This document shows positions 5,626-8,922 of a stretch of 8,922 bases of DNA, in pieces. The position numbers and the translations under genes are program-made. Position 1 is the stretch's first letter. The number at the start of each line of letters is the position of its first letter. Origin of the DNA: an uncultured Butyrivibrio sp. (GTDB lineage Bacteria; Bacillota; Clostridia; Lachnospirales; Lachnospiraceae); the NCBI GenBank assembly GCA_910577605.1, contig CAJTON010000016.1, positions 48,725-57,646 of the forward strand. The letters are read 5' to 3'. The notes under the pieces are model-generated. The model worked only from the letters and a program-made list of their open reading frames with translations. It was not told the origin of the DNA and did not search any database.

Positions 5626-7020
5626 TTATTCACCGACTATCAACATATTAATTAAGGACATGCATGCCTGACGCTCCGCGCCGTCAGAGCATTGTCCGAG
5701 CGCGACGCGGACATATCCGCCGAATTCTTCCAGGCTGTTGAAAAAAACGGGAAGATTGCCGATAACAGATGACATTACCGCTCTCTTGAACATACGTCCC
5801 GCGTTTTCAAAAAGAACCGTAAACTCCTCTGTGAGCTTATCTGCGGCTTCCATTGCGTATCCGTCAGGGCACCAGTCGTCCCCCGTTTCGTTTTCAAGCC
5901 TCGCGAAGGTGCTTGCGGAGTGCAGTCCGGCAAGCTTTGAGACCGTATCGAGTCTGCCACGCATACCGAGGCGCTCTATCTCGGAAGCATTCGCTTCTTT
6001 TATGCCCTCAAGCGCGAGCTCCGGAGTATATATGAGCTGCATTGTTTTCTCCTGAAGTCCGGCGACCTCGTCAAAGATACCGTATATTTCCTCGGACGGC
6101 GCGCGGTTTTCCTTTATCGCGGCGTAAGCCTCTCCTATCGCCTCCGTAAGCTTCTGTTTTTCGTTCACATCGCCAAACGCTCCGTCCGTTAGAGCCAGCG
6201 TATAGACATCGTTGACAATTTCAGTGAGCATTATGCAGTTGTCGCTGTACTCACGGACAAGCTCCGACGCGCCGTCAAGCCTGCTCCTCAGACTTTCGTA
6301 CTCCTCACTTGAAAGCTTCACGAAATCAGTTTCTAAAAAAGCCGCGTCCAGCTCCGCGAATTCCGTAAAATTTTCAAAGCCCTGCGGCTTGTAAAGAAGT
6401 CCCGCTGTCCTTATCATATATACGAAATCGTCAATCGCCGTCCTGTCGCTTGATTTGTATAAAGTAAAGGTATTTTTTATTATGTCAAAAAATTTGCCAT
6501 TCGACAGACGCATCGGCAGCTGGCTTACCACAAGCGCTATTTTCATATTTATAGCCGAATTATCCTTATCGCTTGTGACGTATTTCATTATATCGTCTTC
6601 AAAACCGCTGTGGTAATACGAGTCGGTAAAGCCCGAATCCGCAAAACGGAACTCTACCCTGTTGAGCATATGCTCATACACCTGAAAACGGTCGGTATAA
6701 GCCGTAAGCACCTCCATAAGCGCCGTGAGTCTTGAGCGTAAAGCGGCGGCTTCCTCACGCAGAGAAGCATAGTCCGCATCTGCTTCAAGTACGGCGCGGT
6801 TCACAAGCCCGCACACCTCTTTGCGCATTTCTCCGGTTTTATCGTTCCTTTCGCCGCTTTTATCGTTTATTATCTCGGCAAGAGTATAGAAATTCATCGA
6901 CATACGAAGATATGCCATTCTCCTGTACAATGAAGCCATTCCCTCGGTATATATATGAAGATTTTCTTCAACTCTTCTGCCTTTTAAAAGCTCGTTTACG
7001 GCAGTCGTCAGTTCAGCCAT
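5626..7020 (-). CDS. Uncharacterised 464-residue helical protein
   Basis: Not recognised. The protein appears nearly all alpha-helical, soluble and acidic, with no signal peptide, membrane helix or nucleotide-binding motif. Coiled-coil-prone stretches lie at about 63-120 (EMRKEVCGLV..., DYASLREEAAALRSRLTALM) and 234-272. Two regions look similar: 161-206 (VVSQLPMRLSNGKFFDIIKN...) and 416-461 (SSVIGNLPVFFNSLEEFGG...), each with a helix, an LP turn, a Phe-rich segment and a closing helix, suggesting an internal duplication. Start: ATG at 7020 has GGGAG 7 nt upstream and gives MAELTTAVNELL; the longer frame from 7110 would run into the end of lysA. It begins 16 nt after the lysA stop and is followed after 2 nt by the 103-residue gene, so these two probably work together or are at least co-translated. 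No role can be stated from the sequence. Confidence 0.8.
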   Translation of the reverse strand: MAELTTAVNELLKGRRVEENLHIYTEGMASLYRRMAYLRMSMNFYTLAEIINDKSGERNDKTGEMRKEVCGLVNRAVLEADADYASLREEAAALRSRLTALMEVLTAYTDRFQVYEHMLNRVEFRFADSGFTDSYYHSGFEDDIMKYVTSDKDNSAINMKIALVVSQLPMRLSNGKFFDIIKNTFTLYKSSDRTAIDDFVYMIRTAGLLYKPQGFENFTEFAELDAAFLETDFVKLSSEEYESLRSRLDGASELVREYSDNCIMLTEIVNDVYTLALTDGAFGDVNEKQKLTEAIGEAYAAIKENRAPSEEIYGIFDEVAGLQEKTMQLIYTPELALEGIKEANASEIERLGMRGRLDTVSKLAGLHSASTFARLENETGDDWCPDGYAMEAADKLTEEFTVLFENAGRMFKRAVMSSVIGNLPVFFNSLEEFGGYVRVALGQCSDGAERQACMSLINMLIVGE

Positions 7021-7027
7021 ATTTAAT

Positions 7028-7032
7028 CTCCC
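7028..7032 (-). promoter_or_regulatory. Ribosome binding site of the 464-residue protein gene
   Basis: GGGAG on the minus strand, 7 nt before ATG at 7020 and just after the lysA stop at 7037. It supports the short start over the upstream frame that would overlap lysA by 74 nt. Confidence 0.7.
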
Positions 7033-7036
7033 GCAT

Positions 7037-8308
7037 TTATTTTTTAAGAAGGCCGTCAAAAATGTCAAAGCAGTCAAAGGTGGCGAAATAGTCCTTAGGT
7101 GTCTCCGCACGCCTTATAAGCTCAAAGTCTCCGTTCTCCTTTAGAAGTATCTCGGAGGAGCGCAGCTTTCCGTTGTAATTATATCCCATCGAAAAGCCGT
7201 GAGCGCCCGTATCGTGTATAAAAAGATAATCGCCCATATCTATTTTCGGCAGCATCCTGTCTATTGCGAATTTGTCGTTATTCTCACAGAGGGCGCCCGT
7301 AACGTCGTACTTGCAAACACAAGGCTCGTTTTCCTTGCCGAGTACGGTTATATGGTGGTAGGCGTTGTACATTGCCGGACGCATGAGATTGCAGGCGCAG
7401 GCGTCGCAGCCTATATATTCCTTGTAGGTATGCTTCTCGTGCTCCGCCTTCGTGACGAGCCCTCCGTACGGTCCCATCATAAAACGACCCATTTCGGTAT
7501 AGATAGCCACATCGCCCATGCCGTGAGCGGTAAGCACTTCCTCGTACACCCTCCGCACGCCTTCTCCGATAGCAATAATGTCGTTCGGCTCGTCCTCGGG
7601 CTTATAAGGTATTCCCACACCGCCCGAAAGATTGATAAACCTTATATCGCAGCCGGTCTTGTCGCGCAGTTCGACGGCAAGCTCAAAAAGAATGCGCGCA
7701 AGCTCCGGATAGTAGTCGTTCGTGACCGTGTTGCTCGCGAGAAAAGCATGGATACCGAAGTGTTTTGCGCCCTTGCTCTTTAAAATCTTAAAACCCTCGA
7801 TAAGCTGTTCCTTGGTAAAACCGTATTTCGCGTCGCCCGGATTATCCATTATGGAATTGGCTATGCTGAAATAACCGCCGGGATTAAAGCGGCAGCTTAT
7901 AGTTTCCGGAATACCGGTGAGCTTATCAAGAAATTCTATATGCGTAAAATCGTCGAGATTTATCGCCGCGCCTATCCTTTCGGCGTATATAAATTCTTCG
8001 GCGGGCGTGTCGTTTGAAGAAAACATAATTTCGCTGCCTTTGCAGCCTATCGCGTCGGCAAGCATAAGCTCCGTCATGGAGGAGCAGTCAAGTCCGCAGC
8101 CGTATTCTCTCAGTATATTTATAAGGAAAGGATTCGGAGTCGCTTTCACCGCAAAATACTCCTTAAAGCCTTTATTCCATGAAAAAGCCTCCCTGACCCT
8201 CGCGGCGTTCTCTCTTATTCCCTTTTCGTCATAAATGTGAAACGGCGTGGGATACTGTTTTACGATCTCCTCTATTTTTGATTTGGTAACGAACGGTTTC
8301 TTTTCCAT
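7037..8308 (-). CDS. lysA: Diaminopimelate decarboxylase-like PLP enzyme
   Basis: 423 residues, usual for DapDC. The expected reaction is meso-diaminopimelate to L-lysine plus CO2, the last step of lysine synthesis, in the cytosol. It is a fold-type III PLP enzyme with an alanine-racemase-like barrel and a C-terminal beta domain. Visible motifs: FAVKATPNP at 52-60 with Schiff-base Lys55; GCGLDCSSMTEL at 70-81; GIHAFLASN at 185-193; NLSGGVGIPY at 227-236 (phosphate-binding Gly loop); EMGR at 272-275; RPAMYNAYHHI at 310-320; and GALCENND at 338-345 with the catalytic Cys341 from the other subunit. Compared with the common GLHCHIGSQ, NLGGGLGI and EPGR motifs it is divergent: Phe189 stands where the HIGS histidine is expected. 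Lysine synthesis is the likely role, but a related amino-acid decarboxylase is possible. The start at 8308 has GAGAGGAC about 8 nt upstream; it follows cinA by 29 nt. Confidence 0.88.
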   Translation of the reverse strand: MEKKPFVTKSKIEEIVKQYPTPFHIYDEKGIRENAARVREAFSWNKGFKEYFAVKATPNPFLINILREYGCGLDCSSMTELMLADAIGCKGSEIMFSSNDTPAEEFIYAERIGAAINLDDFTHIEFLDKLTGIPETISCRFNPGGYFSIANSIMDNPGDAKYGFTKEQLIEGFKILKSKGAKHFGIHAFLASNTVTNDYYPELARILFELAVELRDKTGCDIRFINLSGGVGIPYKPEDEPNDIIAIGEGVRRVYEEVLTAHGMGDVAIYTEMGRFMMGPYGGLVTKAEHEKHTYKEYIGCDACACNLMRPAMYNAYHHITVLGKENEPCVCKYDVTGALCENNDKFAIDRMLPKIDMGDYLFIHDTGAHGFSMGYNYNGKLRSSEILLKENGDFELIRRAETPKDYFATFDCFDIFDGLLKK

Positions 8309-8337
8309 AAATTTGTCCTCTCTGCTTCTGCCTTAAA

Positions 8338-8922
8338 TTATTTATATGCCGAAATAATCGACGTTCTGAGCATATCGAGCGCGCGCACCGCGGCGCTTTC
8401 GCGTATTTTGGCCCTGTCGCCGTTAAAATTGTATTTCTCAACAATTACTTTGTCCTTGACCGAGCACGCTATAAACACAAGACCCTTCGGCTCGTCTTTG
8501 GTATCGTCAGGTCCGGCGTAGCCCGTCACGGCAAGCGACACGTCGGAATCAGCCGTAAAAATACAGCCCTTCGCCATCTCCTTCGCCACTTCCTTGCTGA
8601 CCGCCGAATATTTTTTGAGCGTATCGCGGTTTACTCCAAGCACCTTGCGCTTTGCCTTGTTTGAATATGTAACGAAGCCGTGAGTAAACACGTCCGAGGC
8701 TCCGCTTACGTTTACAAGCTTTGAGCAGATAAGCCCTCCCGTACAGGACTCCGCCACGGAGACCTTCAGACCGTATTTCTTTAACAGCCTTATTACCGCG
8801 TCCTCTATATCCTCCTTCTCGTCGGTGGAAAAAACCGCCGCCCCTAACCGCGACTTGATTTCCTTGACGACCGGCTTTACAAGCTCCTTTGCCGCCTCGG
8901 CGCTTTCCGCTCTCGCGGTCAC
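8338..8922 (-). CDS. cinA: CinA family protein, C-terminal NMN deamidase (PncC) domain (partial: N-terminus beyond window edge)
   Basis: 194 codons of the C-terminal part; the frame is open to the window edge, so the first codon here (GTG) is probably internal. Residues 1-35 (TARAESAEAAKELVKP..., EIKSRLGAAVFST) match the linker between the MoCF-like N-terminal domain and the CinA domain of full-length, about 410-residue proteins. The amidohydrolase domain follows: VAESCTGG at 56-63 with the probable catalytic Ser59, GFVTYSNKAKRKVLGV at 82-97, TGYAGPDDTKDEPKG at 133-147, and FNGDRAKIRESAAVRAL at 166-182. This activity converts nicotinamide mononucleotide to nicotinate mononucleotide in NAD recycling; the N-terminal domain in other bacteria has ADP-ribose pyrophosphatase activity. 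The third motif departs from the usual TGIAGPxGGTxxKPxG by lacking the GG pair. It is the first gene seen of the cinA-lysA-gerW block. Confidence 0.93.
   Translation of the reverse strand: MTARAESAEAAKELVKPVVKEIKSRLGAAVFSTDEKEDIEDAVIRLLKKYGLKVSVAESCTGGLICSKLVNVSGASDVFTHGFVTYSNKAKRKVLGVNRDTLKKYSAVSKEVAKEMAKGCIFTADSDVSLAVTGYAGPDDTKDEPKGLVFIACSVKDKVIVEKYNFNGDRAKIRESAAVRALDMLRTSIISAYK

Noticed and set aside
7021..7110. N-terminal extension of the 464-residue protein by 30 residues
   Set aside because: It would overlap the end of lysA in another frame, and the GGGAG ribosome binding site favours ATG at 7020.
7199..7783. Plus-strand open frame of 194 codons
   Set aside because: It is fully antisense to the conserved core of lysA and has no family resemblance; explained by third-position base bias of the real gene.
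1..8922. Search for CRISPR arrays, tRNA or rRNA genes, insertion sequences, integrases and toxin-antitoxin pairs
   Set aside because: No regularly spaced repeats, cloverleaf-like segments, transposase motifs or small paired genes of that kind were seen on either strand.

Overview
This window looks like core chromosome from a Gram-positive, endospore-forming Firmicute, most likely an anaerobic member of the Clostridia. The reasons are the gene families (a GerW/YtfJ spore protein, a DUF2953 membrane protein, a zinc-type L28, Asp23/YloU and FakA/YloV next to recG), the strong AGGAGG-type ribosome binding sites and the family-level sequence character. The species cannot be named from the sequence alone. 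Every convincing gene lies on the minus strand, so transcription runs from high to low coordinates. No mobile element, tRNA, rRNA, CRISPR array or phage gene was seen, and no gene-free stretch exceeds about 135 bases.

In transcription order, the first block (8922 to 3949) holds six closely spaced genes: the C-terminal part of cinA (NMN deamidase; its N-terminus is outside the window), a diaminopimelate decarboxylase (lysA-like), an unrecognised 464-residue helical protein, an unrecognised 103-residue protein, a DUF2953 membrane-anchored protein (ytfI-like) and a GerW/YtfJ-family spore protein. Gaps are 2 to 29 nt, so this is probably one operon. The DUF2953-gerW pair is also a neighbour pair in Bacillus (ytfI-ytfJ).

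The middle block (3948 to 3389) holds a weak hairpin and a candidate promoter, then a small two-helix membrane protein whose reading frame crosses a run of ten A's. Next come a good extended -10 promoter and rpmB (ribosomal protein L28, zinc form), closed by a clear rho-independent terminator.

The last block (about 3348 to 1) starts with its own candidate promoter and carries yloU (Asp23/Gls24 family), fakA (fatty-acid kinase, GTG start) and recG. The recG gene is cut by the left edge of the window; the first 400 codons are present, through the DEQH helicase motif. The order rpmB / yloU / yloV / recG is conserved in Firmicutes.

This is mainly an ordinary housekeeping region and I found no convincing new multi-gene system. 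The items most worth a second look are the A10 tract in the small membrane protein gene, with the rpmB promoter inside the extended reading frame; the unknown 464-residue protein with a possible internal duplication; and the DapDC-like enzyme in which the usual HIGS histidine appears to be replaced by Phe.
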